In this document: piece by piece, positions 50,177-58,999 of the stretch
How positions within the stretch are numbered: position 1 is the stretch's first letter
How the letters are laid out: every line of letters starts with the position of its first letter
Assembly: GCA_041166025.1 (NCBI GenBank)
Contig: JBEAMJ010000037.1
Span: 1-64,000, forward strand
Direction: 5' to 3'
Origin: UBA7672 sp041166025
GTDB lineage: Bacteria > Pseudomonadota > Alphaproteobacteria > Caulobacterales > Hyphomonadaceae
Length of the DNA: 64,000 nucleotides
Notes under the pieces: generated by a model
Told to the model about the DNA's origin: nothing
Databases searched by the model: none
Seen by the model: only the letters and a program-made list of their open reading frames with translations
Position numbers and translations under genes: made by a program

Positions 50177-51031
50177 TTACTGCACCTTGTCGCCATTCAC
50201 GGTGACACGGCGCATATGGCGGCGGTGGCCGTGGTAGTCGTTGAGGGCGTAGTGCCAGACGCAACGATTGTCCCACATCGCAAGCGAGCCGGGACGCCAG
50301 CGAAAGCGGCAGGTATAAACCTCGCGGCGGCAGACCTCGAACAGGTACTCCAGCAGCGGGCGCGACTCCTTCCTGGTCCACCCGGCGAAGCGCAGCGTGA
50401 AGGCGGGATTTATGTAAAGGCCCTTGCGACCGGTCTCGGGATGCGTCCGGACGACGGGATGCTCGTATTCGGGGACGTCTTCGCCAACAACTTCCGAATC
50501 CATCGAGGCCCGCTTCTTCGACGAGGCGCCGCCGGCGCCGTACTCGTCCGCCGCGGAATGGATGGCGCGCAGGCCTTCAAGGGCTTGACGCAAGCCGGGC
50601 GAGAGCGCCTCCCAAGGGCCATACTGACTGGCGAACAGCGTGTCGCCGCCAACCTCGGGGACCTCGATCGCGTGGAGGATTGAGCCGAGCGCGGGCACTT
50701 CGAGAAAGCTCATGTCGGAATGCCAGCCGCCGCCAAAGTTTATCTTCTCGCTGGGCTCCTTGATGATCTCCATGATCTCCGGATATCCGGCCATGCCCTT
50801 CACATACGGATGCACGTTGAGCGTGCCCCATCGGCGGCCGAAGGCGAGGTGCTGTTCGGGAGTCAGCTGCTGGTCGCGGAAGAAGATGACATGGTGCTTA
50901 AGGAAGGCCTGGTGGATGTCGTCGAATTGTGCATTCGAAAGCGGTTGGGACAGATCGACACCGGAGATCTCGGCGCCGAGATGCGGCGAGAGCGGGCTGA
51001 CGGTGATGGTCTTGTAGGCGTCGAAGGCCAT
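50177..51031 (-). CDS. TauD/TfdA-family Fe(II)/2-oxoglutarate dioxygenase
   Basis: The 284-residue protein starts with ITVSPLSPHLGAEISGVDL, the family hallmark. It has the iron ligands His/Asp in GGWHSDMSF (about 102-110) and the distal His in the C-terminal WHYALNDYHGHRRHMRR, whose Arg binds 2-oxoglutarate. All catalytic residues are present, unlike the JmjC-like protein at 31.8 kb. TauD relatives hydroxylate taurine, sulfonates or aryloxyacetates. No transport or sulfonate gene is adjacent, so the substrate is open. It converges with the HAD gene. Confidence 0.92.
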   Translation of the reverse strand: MAFDAYKTITVSPLSPHLGAEISGVDLSQPLSNAQFDDIHQAFLKHHVIFFRDQQLTPEQHLAFGRRWGTLNVHPYVKGMAGYPEIMEIIKEPSEKINFGGGWHSDMSFLEVPALGSILHAIEVPEVGGDTLFASQYGPWEALSPGLRQALEGLRAIHSAADEYGAGGASSKKRASMDSEVVGEDVPEYEHPVVRTHPETGRKGLYINPAFTLRFAGWTRKESRPLLEYLFEVCRREVYTCRFRWRPGSLAMWDNRCVWHYALNDYHGHRRHMRRVTVNGDKVQ

Positions 51032-51109
51032 GGCGTTTCCCCGGGGGTTTCGGCCCGATTGAAAGCGTCTGGCAGGCAGGCTGGCAAGGGGGCCCCGTGC
51101 TGGAGGGGC

Positions 51110-51907
51110 TCAGCCCCGCTTCAGCATCTCGCGGAAGTCTGCGGGCTGCATGGGGCGCGACAGGAGGAAGCCCTGGATCTGGTCGACCTTGAGGGACGTC
51201 ATCACGTCCAGCATGTCCTGCGTCTCGATTCCTTCCGCAACGATCCGAAGTCCATGATCGCGGGCGAGGCGGATGCAGCTGACGAGGGCGGCCATCGCAT
51301 AGGGCTCGGTCATGGCGAGCTGCGTGAAGGCGGGATCGATCTTGACCTCGGTGAACGGGTAGTTCCGCATGCGGTCGATATTGCTAGGACCTGCGCCAAA
51401 ATCGTCGATGGCGAGGCCGAAGCCGTGACTGCGCAGGACGGACATCGTCTGGAAGGCATTTGCGCCGTACTCGAGCACGCGCGATTCGGTAACTTCCAGC
51501 ACGAACTGGCAGCAGTCGAGACCGTTGTCGGTGATAGCTTTCGCCAGCGTGTCGGCAAAGGCAGGACGCTCAAGCGACATCGGACTAATGTTGATGGAGC
51601 AGGGGAGACCGTCGAAGCCGGCGACATGGCCCGCCACGGCGCGCGCCATCACGTAGGTGAGCGCATCGATGCGTTCGCTGCGCTCCGCCAGTTCGACATA
51701 GGCGGCGGGCGAGACGAGACCAGACTGCTGCGTCGCAATGCGCGCGAGCGCTTCGGCGCCCACAAGCCTGCGATCGCTGGCGGCGAATTTGGCGTGGAAG
51801 AAGGGATGAAGTCCGCCGCGCTCGATTGCGGACTCGAGCAGGCTTGCGCTCACGGGCGCAGTACGCCGCGCCGGGTTAGCTTCCTGGTTGTGAAGGTTCG
51901 AGATCAT
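51110..51907 (-). CDS. Stand-alone EAL-domain c-di-GMP phosphodiesterase
   Basis: The 265-residue protein is almost only an EAL domain. It keeps the motif residues needed for hydrolysis: GAEALAR, the Asn of INISPMSL, EVTES, IDDFGAG, the Lys in VKIDPAF, AEGIET and the Gln in QIQGFLL. The first motif reads FHAKF where QPI is usual. It should lower cytosolic c-di-GMP. No sensor domain, membrane helix or GGDEF is attached. It lies within 2 kb of the TipF-like c-di-GMP receptor, but on the other strand. Confidence 0.9.
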   Translation of the reverse strand: MISNLHNQEANPARRTAPVSASLLESAIERGGLHPFFHAKFAASDRRLVGAEALARIATQQSGLVSPAAYVELAERSERIDALTYVMARAVAGHVAGFDGLPCSINISPMSLERPAFADTLAKAITDNGLDCCQFVLEVTESRVLEYGANAFQTMSVLRSHGFGLAIDDFGAGPSNIDRMRNYPFTEVKIDPAFTQLAMTEPYAMAALVSCIRLARDHGLRIVAEGIETQDMLDVMTSLKVDQIQGFLLSRPMQPADFREMLKRG

Positions 51908-51979
51908 CGCGCCGCAGGACCCGAGCGCGCCCGGCGTGAGCCGGCCGCCAACGTGGACAGTACGCCACGGAAGAGTCTC

Positions 51980-52022
51980 AAAACAGCTAACCGGCGCAGT
52001 GCAAACTGCTGCACTGCGCCGG
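51980..52022 (-). terminator. Intrinsic terminator of sodB
   Basis: Read on the - strand, a perfect 13-bp stem (CCGGCGCAGTGCA at 52022-52010 with its complement at 52003-51991, loop six bases) is followed by TTAGCTGTTTT. It starts 30 bases after the sodB stop and shields the EAL gene downstream from read-through. Confidence 0.82.
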
Positions 52023-52052
52023 AAACCAGCACGCGAATCGCTTCAGATTGGG

Positions 52053-52655
52053 TTATTTCGCGTCCGAAAGGCCCTGGTTCGCGAAGTCCCAGTTCACCAG
52101 CTCATCGATGAAGGTGTTGATGTATTTGGGGCGCGCGTTCTGGGTGTCGAGATAGTAGGCGTGCTCCCAGACATCCATGGTTAGCAGCGGGGTAACGCCA
52201 GCGTCTGTGAGCGGCGTCTCGGCATTGGGCGTTTTGCTGATGGCGAGCTTGCCGTCCTTGAGGACAAGCCAGGCCCAGCCCGAACCGAACTGCGTCGCGC
52301 CGGCTTCGGCAAAAAGGCGCTTGAACTCGTCGAACGAGCCGAAGTCCTTGTTGATACGGTCGGCCACAAGGCCTGTGGGCTTACCGCCTCCGCCGGGCTT
52401 CATTGAGTGCCAGTAGAAGGTGTGATTCCAGACCTGGCCCGAATTGTTGAAGACCGGCATCTTCTTCTCGGCCCAGCTCTGCTTGACGACCTCCTCAAGG
52501 GGTGCGTTCTCCAGCGGCGTGCCGGCGACCAGCTTGTTCAGGTTGTCCACATAGGCCTGATGGTGCTTGCCATAATGGAAGTTGAGGGTGTTCTCCGAAA
52601 TGTGCGGGGCCAGCGCATCGCGCGCATAGGGCAGGGCGGGAAGCGTGAAAGCCAT
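52053..52655 (-). CDS. sodB: Superoxide dismutase, Fe/Mn type
   Basis: The 200-residue protein dismutates superoxide in the cytosol. Ligands are His in TLNFHYGKHH (about residue 27), His in VWNHTFYWHS (about 75), and Asp/His in MDVWEHAYYLD (about 158-168). The sequence NNSGQVWNHTFYWHSM and GGGGKPTG favours the iron type, although metal cannot be fixed from sequence. I chose ATG 52655. The open frame beyond it covers the divergent promoter region and lacks family similarity. A small palindrome, GCCCCT/AGGGGC (52692-52708), sits between it and the next gene and could be an operator. Confidence 0.96.
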   Translation of the reverse strand: MAFTLPALPYARDALAPHISENTLNFHYGKHHQAYVDNLNKLVAGTPLENAPLEEVVKQSWAEKKMPVFNNSGQVWNHTFYWHSMKPGGGGKPTGLVADRINKDFGSFDEFKRLFAEAGATQFGSGWAWLVLKDGKLAISKTPNAETPLTDAGVTPLLTMDVWEHAYYLDTQNARPKYINTFIDELVNWDFANQGLSDAK

Positions 52656-52726
52656 GGAATACCCTCTCTGTGTGTCCAGTGTTGCCGTGCAGCCCCTGAG
52701 ATAGGGGCAGGTCTGCGATTTTGAAC

Positions 52727-53419
52727 ATGAGCGATACGGCCAATCCGGCAAACCTTGCAAGCGCTGACGATCTTGACGCCCGCCTGAAGCGTACGGACGA
52801 AGATCGCTGGCTGGCGACGCGCTATGCCTCTGCAGGCGCCCGTGAGCGACTGGTGGCGCTGTACCTGCTGAACCAGGAGCTTCAGCGCGCCCTCCACGCC
52901 AAGGAGGCGATGCTGGGCAAGATCCGGGTCCAGTGGTGGCGCGAGACGCTGGAGCAGCTTGGCGGCGGAGCGCCTTTGCGACGTCACGACCTTGCCGAGG
53001 CGCTCGCCCGCGTCACTAAGGGTCGGGCCGATCTGCTGACGGCGATGAACACGCTCATTGATGCCTATGACGCCGTGCTCGACGATCATCTGCAGGCGGG
53101 CGGTCATCAGCCCGGCGAAGAGCATCAGACGAGACACCTTGCGGTGGAGGCCGCCCTGATGCGGTTGGCCGGGCTCGCCCTGGCGCGGGATGCCGGCGAG
53201 ACGGCGCTCCGCGCGCTGGCGGATGCTGGCGAGGCGCGGGTCAGGTTGGCGGCCGGGTTGACCGGCGCGGAAGCAGCGTGGGCGAGCGCCATGGCCGGAC
53301 TGAGAAAGGCCCCAGCTGTGCTATGGCCGGCTGTCCTGCATCTGGCCGCCGCCGGCGCCGAAGGCCCCAGCAGAAAGCGCTGGCGCGTCTTCCTCGCCGC
53401 CCTGCGTCGAAGGCTGTGA
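52727..53419 (+). CDS. Squalene/phytoene synthase-like protein of the NDUFAF6 type
   Basis: The 230-residue protein keeps the family start DRWLATRYASAGARERLVALYLLN and the GKIRVQWWRETLEQL segment (about 65-80, quoted in part). It lacks both Asp-rich DxxxD motifs that bind farnesyl diphosphate in true synthases. That is the pattern of NDUFAF6-like proteins, which in mitochondria assist complex I assembly. Enzyme activity in carotenoid or hopanoid synthesis is therefore unlikely. The start could also be TTG 52721. It is divergent from sodB. Confidence 0.75.
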   Translation: MSDTANPANLASADDLDARLKRTDEDRWLATRYASAGARERLVALYLLNQELQRALHAKEAMLGKIRVQWWRETLEQLGGGAPLRRHDLAEALARVTKGRADLLTAMNTLIDAYDAVLDDHLQAGGHQPGEEHQTRHLAVEAALMRLAGLALARDAGETALRALADAGEARVRLAAGLTGAEAAWASAMAGLRKAPAVLWPAVLHLAAAGAEGPSRKRWRVFLAALRRRL

Positions 53420-53514
53420 TCGCGCAGGGGCTGCCGGCTTGTGCCCGTGTCGCGCTAGCCAAGACGTCGCCAACGCTGTTTGCTTCAAACGGGCGGATTC
53501 GGAGCGGGGCGGAA

Positions 53515-54261
53515 GTGAACAATCTATTTAACCCGGCCAGCTGGCTGCGCGCGCTTGGTCAGCCGCTGGTTCTCGTGGGCCTTGCGGTCGACCTTTTCCC
53601 GGTTGTCGGCGTGCTGATGTTTGGCTGGAATGCCGTTCCACTGGTGATGCTGTACTGGATGGAGAACATCATTGCGGGCGTTCTCACTCTGCCGCGGATC
53701 ATCATCTCAGGCGCCAGCTTTGGCCGGACCGGCGTCGTGGCAGGCCTCGCCATGTCCGCCTTCTTCGTCTTCCATTACGGCCTCTTCTGCGCTGTCCACG
53801 GAACATTCCTCATGGTTTTCGCCTCCATGAGCGGGGGCACGCTTTCAGACCAGCCGCCAGTCATGATGGACGTGTGGGCCATGTTCAATTTCGGGCTCAC
53901 GAGCGCGCTGCATGTCGACTACTTTGTATACGCGATCATCGTATTCCAGGTGCTGGTGCTGATCTGGGAATTCCTGATCAAGGGCGAGTGGAAGACGTCG
54001 AACCCGATGGTGGAGATGTTCGCGCCCTACCGTCGCATCATTGTTCTTCACCTGGCGATTTTTGGCGGGGCGTTTGCGTTGTTCCTACTTGGCCAACCGA
54101 TGATCGGCGTCCTGGCGCTCATCTTCTTCCGCGCAATCTATGGCGTTGTTTCGAACTCGAAGGGTGCTTTCGCCTTCGACAACGACTTCAATAAAGCGAT
54201 CGACAAGATGGGTGGGCGCGAGAATTTCGCGAAGGCGCTGCGCGGCGAACAGATCGACTAA
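53515..54261 (+). CDS. DUF6498-type integral membrane protein
   Basis: The 248-residue product has about six membrane helices (near 18-45, 50-65, 80-105, 128-150, 165-195 and 205-225). The early segment LMLYWMENIIAGVLTLPR resembles the LYWxEN motif of DUF6498. Function is unknown for the family. I chose GTG 53515, with GGAGCGGGGCGGAA upstream. The frame is open further back into the previous gene, but that part is Arg-rich shadow sequence. It converges with the DUF1353 gene, overlapping by four bases. Confidence 0.75.
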   Translation: MNNLFNPASWLRALGQPLVLVGLAVDLFPVVGVLMFGWNAVPLVMLYWMENIIAGVLTLPRIIISGASFGRTGVVAGLAMSAFFVFHYGLFCAVHGTFLMVFASMSGGTLSDQPPVMMDVWAMFNFGLTSALHVDYFVYAIIVFQVLVLIWEFLIKGEWKTSNPMVEMFAPYRRIIVLHLAIFGGAFALFLLGQPMIGVLALIFFRAIYGVVSNSKGAFAFDNDFNKAIDKMGGRENFAKALRGEQID

Positions 54262-55103
54262 CGCGACTCGACGGCGATGGAACTGTCCTGCATTTCCTGC
54301 CGGGCCTCGTCTTGTGTCATGGTCGCGGACGCCGGCTCGGCCTTAGCGTTTTTCCGCTTTGCCTTCCGTGTGATCGGAATGTCTGCCTCCCTGTAGGTTG
54401 CGGCAAACACGCTCTTGTCCGGGAGCGGCTCGCGTCGCTTCAGTTGCACAAGATCCCGGAAGTCGTAATCGGTGGTAAGGCCATAGCCGCTCCTGCCGCC
54501 AAGACGCACAGCACGGTACATCAGGCTGCGGCGAACCCAGCCCACGCCCACGAGCTTTAACGCGCGTCGAAACGTCCGGTCGGCGATCTTGCGGCCCTTG
54601 GCGTCGCCGGGTGTGCCGAGCGTATAGAGCCAGTCATGAATCACGGCAGCTTCTGAATGGCGTCCGAACGGCGAGATTAGCCACTGCACGAAGCCTGGGA
54701 TCGACGCGAAGTCGGTAACATAGCCTTCCGGCACGGCGACCGCGATCTTCCGTTTGCGCGAGAGGTGCGCGACGAAACCGAAATTGGCGGCGAGCGCGGC
54801 GATACGCCGGTTCTGGCGGTTCTCTTCAGGGATCAGGATGATTGCCAGCGCGGTGATAGGCCCCTCGCGGCCTGCGGCGAAGAGAACATCGGCGCCGTCA
54901 TAGACGGCAAGGTCCTCGATCACGGATGCCTCGGGCACACCGCCCTGTGGCGCGTTCGGCCAGTAGGCGCCGACCCCCGCTTCGGGTTGGCCTTCGGCGG
55001 CCTTCTGTCCGAAGGTGCGCGCGAGCTGGCGGCTCACCTCCAGCGTGCGCCGGTCAAGGTGCTGTCCGAGATGCTTTTTGGAAGGGAGGTGCTGCCGTCC
55101 CAT
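54258..55103 (-). CDS. DUF1353 family protein
   Basis: The 281-residue product carries the DUF1353 core (about 120-185): VPEGYVTDFASIP, then SPFGRHSEAAVIHDWLY with the paired His residues. DUF1353 is found in phage and bacterial proteins of unknown function, some near tail or lysis genes. No phage genes are nearby here. The N-terminal 80 residues are basic and non-conserved, so the true start may be later. The C-terminus is a Lys/Ala/Glu tail. It lies 26 bases after trmFO on the same strand. Confidence 0.75.
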   Translation of the reverse strand: MGRQHLPSKKHLGQHLDRRTLEVSRQLARTFGQKAAEGQPEAGVGAYWPNAPQGGVPEASVIEDLAVYDGADVLFAAGREGPITALAIILIPEENRQNRRIAALAANFGFVAHLSRKRKIAVAVPEGYVTDFASIPGFVQWLISPFGRHSEAAVIHDWLYTLGTPGDAKGRKIADRTFRRALKLVGVGWVRRSLMYRAVRLGGRSGYGLTTDYDFRDLVQLKRREPLPDKSVFAATYREADIPITRKAKRKNAKAEPASATMTQDEARQEMQDSSIAVESR

Positions 55104-55129
55104 GCCGGTCTCCGTACCCGCAGACCACG

Positions 55130-56557
55130 CTAGCTTGCCAGGCGGGCCGGCGCCATCTGGCCCTGCAGCCAGACCTCGAGGTCATTCAGCGCCCTGACCG
55201 ACATCAGGCGCTTGCGGGCGCGACCCTTGTCGGCGCCCTTCAGGCGCTTGCCGTCAGGGCCCTTGAGATCGATCGGCCCGATCTCTGGGAAAAGGCCATA
55301 GTTGACGTTCATCGGCTGGAATGAGCCGCGCTTCGCAATGCCGCTTTCACCCAGCAGGTGACCGCCCGTGATGTGATTGACCAGCGCACCGAGCGCGGTT
55401 GTCGCCGGCGGCGCGGGGACTTCCCGTCCGAGCCGCTCGGCCGCCGCCATGCGGCCGGCCACCAGCCCCATCGCTGCGCTTTCCACATAACCTTCGACAC
55501 CTGTCACCTGGCCGGCGAAACGCACCCGTGGATCGGCCTTCAGGCGCAGCTGGGCGTCAAGGAGGGCGGGCGAGTTAAGGAAGGTGTTGCGGTGGATGCC
55601 GCCAAGGCGAGCGAACTGCGCGCCTTCCAGTCCCGGGATCATGCGGAAGATGTCCTGCTGTGCGCCGTGCTTGAGCTTGGTCTGGAAGCCTACCATGTTC
55701 CACAGCGTGCCCAGCTTGTTGTCCTGGCGCAACTGAACGACCGCCCATGGCTTGGTTCCGGAGTTGTGCGGGTTGGTCAGACCAACCGGCTTCATCGGGC
55801 CATATCGCAGCGTTTCGACCCCCCGCTCAGCCATAACCTCGATGGGCAAGCAGCCTTCGAAGTAGGGCGTGCCCTCCCATTCCTTGAATTCGGTCTTGGG
55901 TGCAGCAAGCAAGGCCGCGATGAAGGATTCATAATGCTCCTTGGTCATCGGACAGTTGATGTACGCTTCGGCGCCATCGCCTCCAGGACCAGGCTTGTCA
56001 TAGCGCGATTGCTTCCAGGCCCTGTTCATGTCGATCGATTCGAAGTGGACGATCGGCGCGATCGCATCGAAGAAGGCGAGTGAGTCCTCGCCGGTTTTTG
56101 CGAGGATCGCTTGCGCGAGCTTGTCGGATGTGAGCGGGCCAGTGGCGATGATCACGCTGGACCAGTCCTGCGGCGGCCAGCCGTCGATCTCTCCCCGGGC
56201 GATTGTGATCAGCGGATGGGCGGAAAGCGCGGCCGTGACGTCAGCCGAAAACCCATCGCGGTCGACAGCGAGCGCCGATCCCGCGGGCACACGATGTCGG
56301 TCGCCCGCCGAAATGATGAGGCCGCCTGCGCGGCGCATCTCTTCGTGAAGAAGCCCGACCGCGTTGTATTCCCAGTCGTCGGAACGGAACGAGTTGGAAC
56401 ACACGAGTTCGGCCAGTCCATCTGTCTGGTGCGCATCAGTTTTCCGCAGCGGACGCATCTCATGGATGACAACCGGCACGCCGAGGCTTGCGGCTTGCCA
56501 AGCGGCTTCGGAACCGGCCATTCCGCCGCCGATGATGTGGATGGGCTCAATTGTCAT
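55130..56557 (-). CDS. trmFO: Methylenetetrahydrofolate-tRNA-(uracil-54-C5)-methyltransferase TrmFO
   Basis: TrmFO forms ribothymidine at position 54 of tRNAs using methylene-THF and FAD. The 475-residue protein has the FAD-binding HIIGGGMAGSEAAW (about 7-20) and the substrate segment VCSNSFRSD, with the active-site Cys. A second conserved Cys is in YINCPMTKEHY, and HNSGTKPWAVVQLRQ and GITGVEGY-like segments follow. Presence of TrmFO instead of TrmA is usual for alphaproteobacteria and Gram-positives. It is divergent from the tandem secreted-protein genes. Confidence 0.95.
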   Translation of the reverse strand: MTIEPIHIIGGGMAGSEAAWQAASLGVPVVIHEMRPLRKTDAHQTDGLAELVCSNSFRSDDWEYNAVGLLHEEMRRAGGLIISAGDRHRVPAGSALAVDRDGFSADVTAALSAHPLITIARGEIDGWPPQDWSSVIIATGPLTSDKLAQAILAKTGEDSLAFFDAIAPIVHFESIDMNRAWKQSRYDKPGPGGDGAEAYINCPMTKEHYESFIAALLAAPKTEFKEWEGTPYFEGCLPIEVMAERGVETLRYGPMKPVGLTNPHNSGTKPWAVVQLRQDNKLGTLWNMVGFQTKLKHGAQQDIFRMIPGLEGAQFARLGGIHRNTFLNSPALLDAQLRLKADPRVRFAGQVTGVEGYVESAAMGLVAGRMAAAERLGREVPAPPATTALGALVNHITGGHLLGESGIAKRGSFQPMNVNYGLFPEIGPIDLKGPDGKRLKGADKGRARKRLMSVRALNDLEVWLQGQMAPARLAS

Positions 56558-56604
56558 GGCGCCGATATAGGCTAACTTTCCGCCATTGTGAAAAGGGGGA
56601 ATTC

Positions 56605-57735
56605 ATGGGGATCAGGAAGTCCACCGCCGCGCTGGCCGCCCTTGCACTCGGCGTGTGTCTGGCCGGCTCCGCCATCGCAGACATCAAGTCTTTCAATGCT
56701 GCCGTGAAGGCGGGGGATTACAAGGCCGCCTCGATTGAAGCCAGAGAGGTCTGGAAGACCTGGGACCGCAGCAAGGCGGACACAGCGCTTATGGCGCGCG
56801 AGTTCGGCTTCGTGAGCTACGTGGCAGGCGACTATGCCGCTGCCAAGGAGTTCGGAAAATTCCTGAAAGACCATGGGGCTTCACTCGCCAACCCCGACGA
56901 TCAGCCTGCAACATCACGCGTCCTGCTTGCCGTTGCGGACTTCAGGCTAGCAGCGAGTGACCCAACAAGGTCGGATCTATTTGAAGCGTTGAAAGCACGC
57001 GAGGCCGCCTCGGGCATCGACTTTACCTCAGTGCTGGCGGCTGAAGCCCTGTACAAGGACGACTGGTCCAAGAGATCGTGGGGCAAGGCGGCTGAAGCTG
57101 CAGAACTCGCATGGCGGTTGCTAGAGCGGGCCGGAGATCAGCTTGCGTCGCGCGCGCTCGAAGCGCGCGCGACGTATGCTGCGGCCGGATTCCTCGCACG
57201 GCCAGACAAGTCGGACTACGACGCAATTGTCGACGCACATGACGCGGTTGTCGCGCAAATGAATGCATCAATGGATCCGAGCAAGCGCATGGCTCTAGTT
57301 CCGCTCAAGTTCCGGTTGCAGGCATGGGCGACATCATCTGGCATGTATCTGAAGTCGATGAACCAGGCGGGCACCATCGCAAAGTTTAGCCTTAAGGAGC
57401 GGGATCTTGCGTCACCGACAGACCCTGTTTTCCCCGACGGGGTTCGCACGATCGACCAGTGTGAGGATCCGGCTCTGGATTGGCCAAGGATCAATTATCC
57501 CGCTGCGGCAGAATACAGGGGGATGGTCGGAACCGTCATCATGAAGGTGGACACAGACACCGAAGGGCGCGTCTCAAAATGGGAGACACTTGCGGCTGTG
57601 CCGGCACAACATTTTGCCCGAGAGGTCGAGAACGCAATGGATGGTCTGCGTTATCGCCGGGGGGCGGACGATGCGCTAAACTGCAGCCTTGCGGCCACGT
57701 CGCGTACTGTCGAGATTTCGTTCCGGATGCTATGA
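56605..57735 (+). CDS. Secreted repeat protein with TonB-like C-terminus, paralogue 1
   Basis: The 376-residue precursor has a signal peptide (1-26, ending GSAIAD). A helical middle (about 27-280) starts with IKSFNAAVKAGDYKAASIEA and looks like degenerate TPR/Sel1-type helix pairs. A C-terminal domain of the TonB_C kind follows (about 305-376, with GTVIMKVDTDTEGRVSKWE and a WxYRR-like end). There is no N-terminal membrane anchor, so it is not a classic energy-transducing TonB. The next gene, 64 bases on, encodes the same architecture. Function is unknown. Confidence 0.75.
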   Translation: MGIRKSTAALAALALGVCLAGSAIADIKSFNAAVKAGDYKAASIEAREVWKTWDRSKADTALMAREFGFVSYVAGDYAAAKEFGKFLKDHGASLANPDDQPATSRVLLAVADFRLAASDPTRSDLFEALKAREAASGIDFTSVLAAEALYKDDWSKRSWGKAAEAAELAWRLLERAGDQLASRALEARATYAAAGFLARPDKSDYDAIVDAHDAVVAQMNASMDPSKRMALVPLKFRLQAWATSSGMYLKSMNQAGTIAKFSLKERDLASPTDPVFPDGVRTIDQCEDPALDWPRINYPAAAEYRGMVGTVIMKVDTDTEGRVSKWETLAAVPAQHFAREVENAMDGLRYRRGADDALNCSLAATSRTVEISFRML

Positions 57736-57799
57736 TCCCACTCGCGGCTAACTGCGAATCCCGGCTGGGGCATGTCGGCAAACACGCTAGTGTAGGGCT

Positions 57800-58933
57800 A
57801 TGATCGTAGTTCGCGCCCCGCTCATCGTCGTCGCGCTGGCGTTGTTGCTAGGCCATGCGCCCGCCCACGCCGATATCCGCAGTTTCAATGCAGCTGTGGC
57901 GGCCGGCGACTATCGCGGCGCGACCGTGGTGGCCGGCCAGACATGGCCAACGGTGGATCGCGCTTCGCCTTCTGCGGCTCAGGTGGCCCGTGAGTTTGGG
58001 TGGATCGCCATGCTGGCTGGCGAGCCAGCGTCTGCGCTGATCTATTCGCGCTTTCTGGTGGAGCAGGGGGGCGGCCTGCCTTATCCGGACAGTTCACCCG
58101 CCGTGTCACGGGTGCTGCACGACTGGGCGAGCATGGAGTCGTCTGCTTCCCCGCAGGCTCGCGCCAACCTGATGCAGTCGCTTTATTCACGCGCCACCGG
58201 CCCCGGACGGGACCTTGTCTCGCCGCGCGCGGCGCAGGCCCTGTTCGCGGAGGCCTGGGCTGCGGGCGACTGGTCGCAGGCCGAAAGCGCGGCGATGTAT
58301 GCCATTCGCTTTCTCGATGATCTTCAGGCGGATCGGATTGCAGCCAGATACGAGGCCCGTCGCAGTCGGGCTATGGCCAGCTTCATGCGCACGAAGTCGC
58401 CGGACGCCTACACCACGCTCTACGACATCGCCGGCGAGGTACATGACCTGATCGTGGCGACACCTCAGGGCCCCGGTCGCCTTAGACTTGCGATCGAGTA
58501 CTACGCCGCGACCGCTTGGGCGGATGCCATTTATGGGGGCCTGGGCTCGCGCCAGCGCGATGTCGCCGACCGCAGGCAGAGCATCGGGACGGGGCGGCCG
58601 GCGCTAAGCGAGTTACTCTATCCGGCGCCCGGCGATCCTACCCTGCCGCGCTGCCGGATTGCGCTTGCGCGAGGCGCTGAGCCACCGGGCTTTCCCTTCG
58701 TCTCGCGGTTCAAGGAGCTGGCCGGTTCGGTCACCTACGCCGTGGACGTCTCTCCCGGCGGCGCGCTGGTCAATCCGCGCCTGCTCGCGTGGGCCCCACA
58801 TTCCGAGTTCGTCCGCGCGACAGAAGCCGTACAGTCTTCATGGCGATGGCGGATCGATGGATCGGCGCAACCTCCGGCTTGCCGGGTTCCGCAAGTTCAC
58901 ATCGTAACCTTTGAGTTTGCTCTCGGCCGCTGA
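57800..58933 (+). CDS. Secreted repeat protein with TonB-like C-terminus, paralogue 2
   Basis: The 377-residue precursor matches paralogue 1 in length and layout. It has a signal peptide (1-24, ending APAHAD), the mature start IRSFNAAVAAGDYRGATVVA, a helical middle, and a TonB_C-like end (about 310-377, with SVTYAVDVSPGGALVNPRLLAW). Identity to paralogue 1 is high only in the first 20 mature residues and scattered later, so the duplication is old. Both share a Cys pair near the C-terminus. Function is unknown. Confidence 0.75.
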   Translation: MIVVRAPLIVVALALLLGHAPAHADIRSFNAAVAAGDYRGATVVAGQTWPTVDRASPSAAQVAREFGWIAMLAGEPASALIYSRFLVEQGGGLPYPDSSPAVSRVLHDWASMESSASPQARANLMQSLYSRATGPGRDLVSPRAAQALFAEAWAAGDWSQAESAAMYAIRFLDDLQADRIAARYEARRSRAMASFMRTKSPDAYTTLYDIAGEVHDLIVATPQGPGRLRLAIEYYAATAWADAIYGGLGSRQRDVADRRQSIGTGRPALSELLYPAPGDPTLPRCRIALARGAEPPGFPFVSRFKELAGSVTYAVDVSPGGALVNPRLLAWAPHSEFVRATEAVQSSWRWRIDGSAQPPACRVPQVHIVTFEFALGR

Positions 58934-58999
58934 AGCGCCGGCGCACAGTTGCCGCCTGCTGGCAATTGAACTAGGGGCAGGGCTCTGCTGGAGGGCCTA

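Noticed and set aside
50720..52111. A 463-codon + strand frame across the dioxygenase and EAL genes
   Set aside because: It spans two clear genes and the sodB terminator on the other strand and has no family features.
54258..55103. DUF1353 gene as evidence of a prophage
   Set aside because: No integrase, capsid, tail or lysis genes are nearby and the neighbours are chromosomal housekeeping genes.
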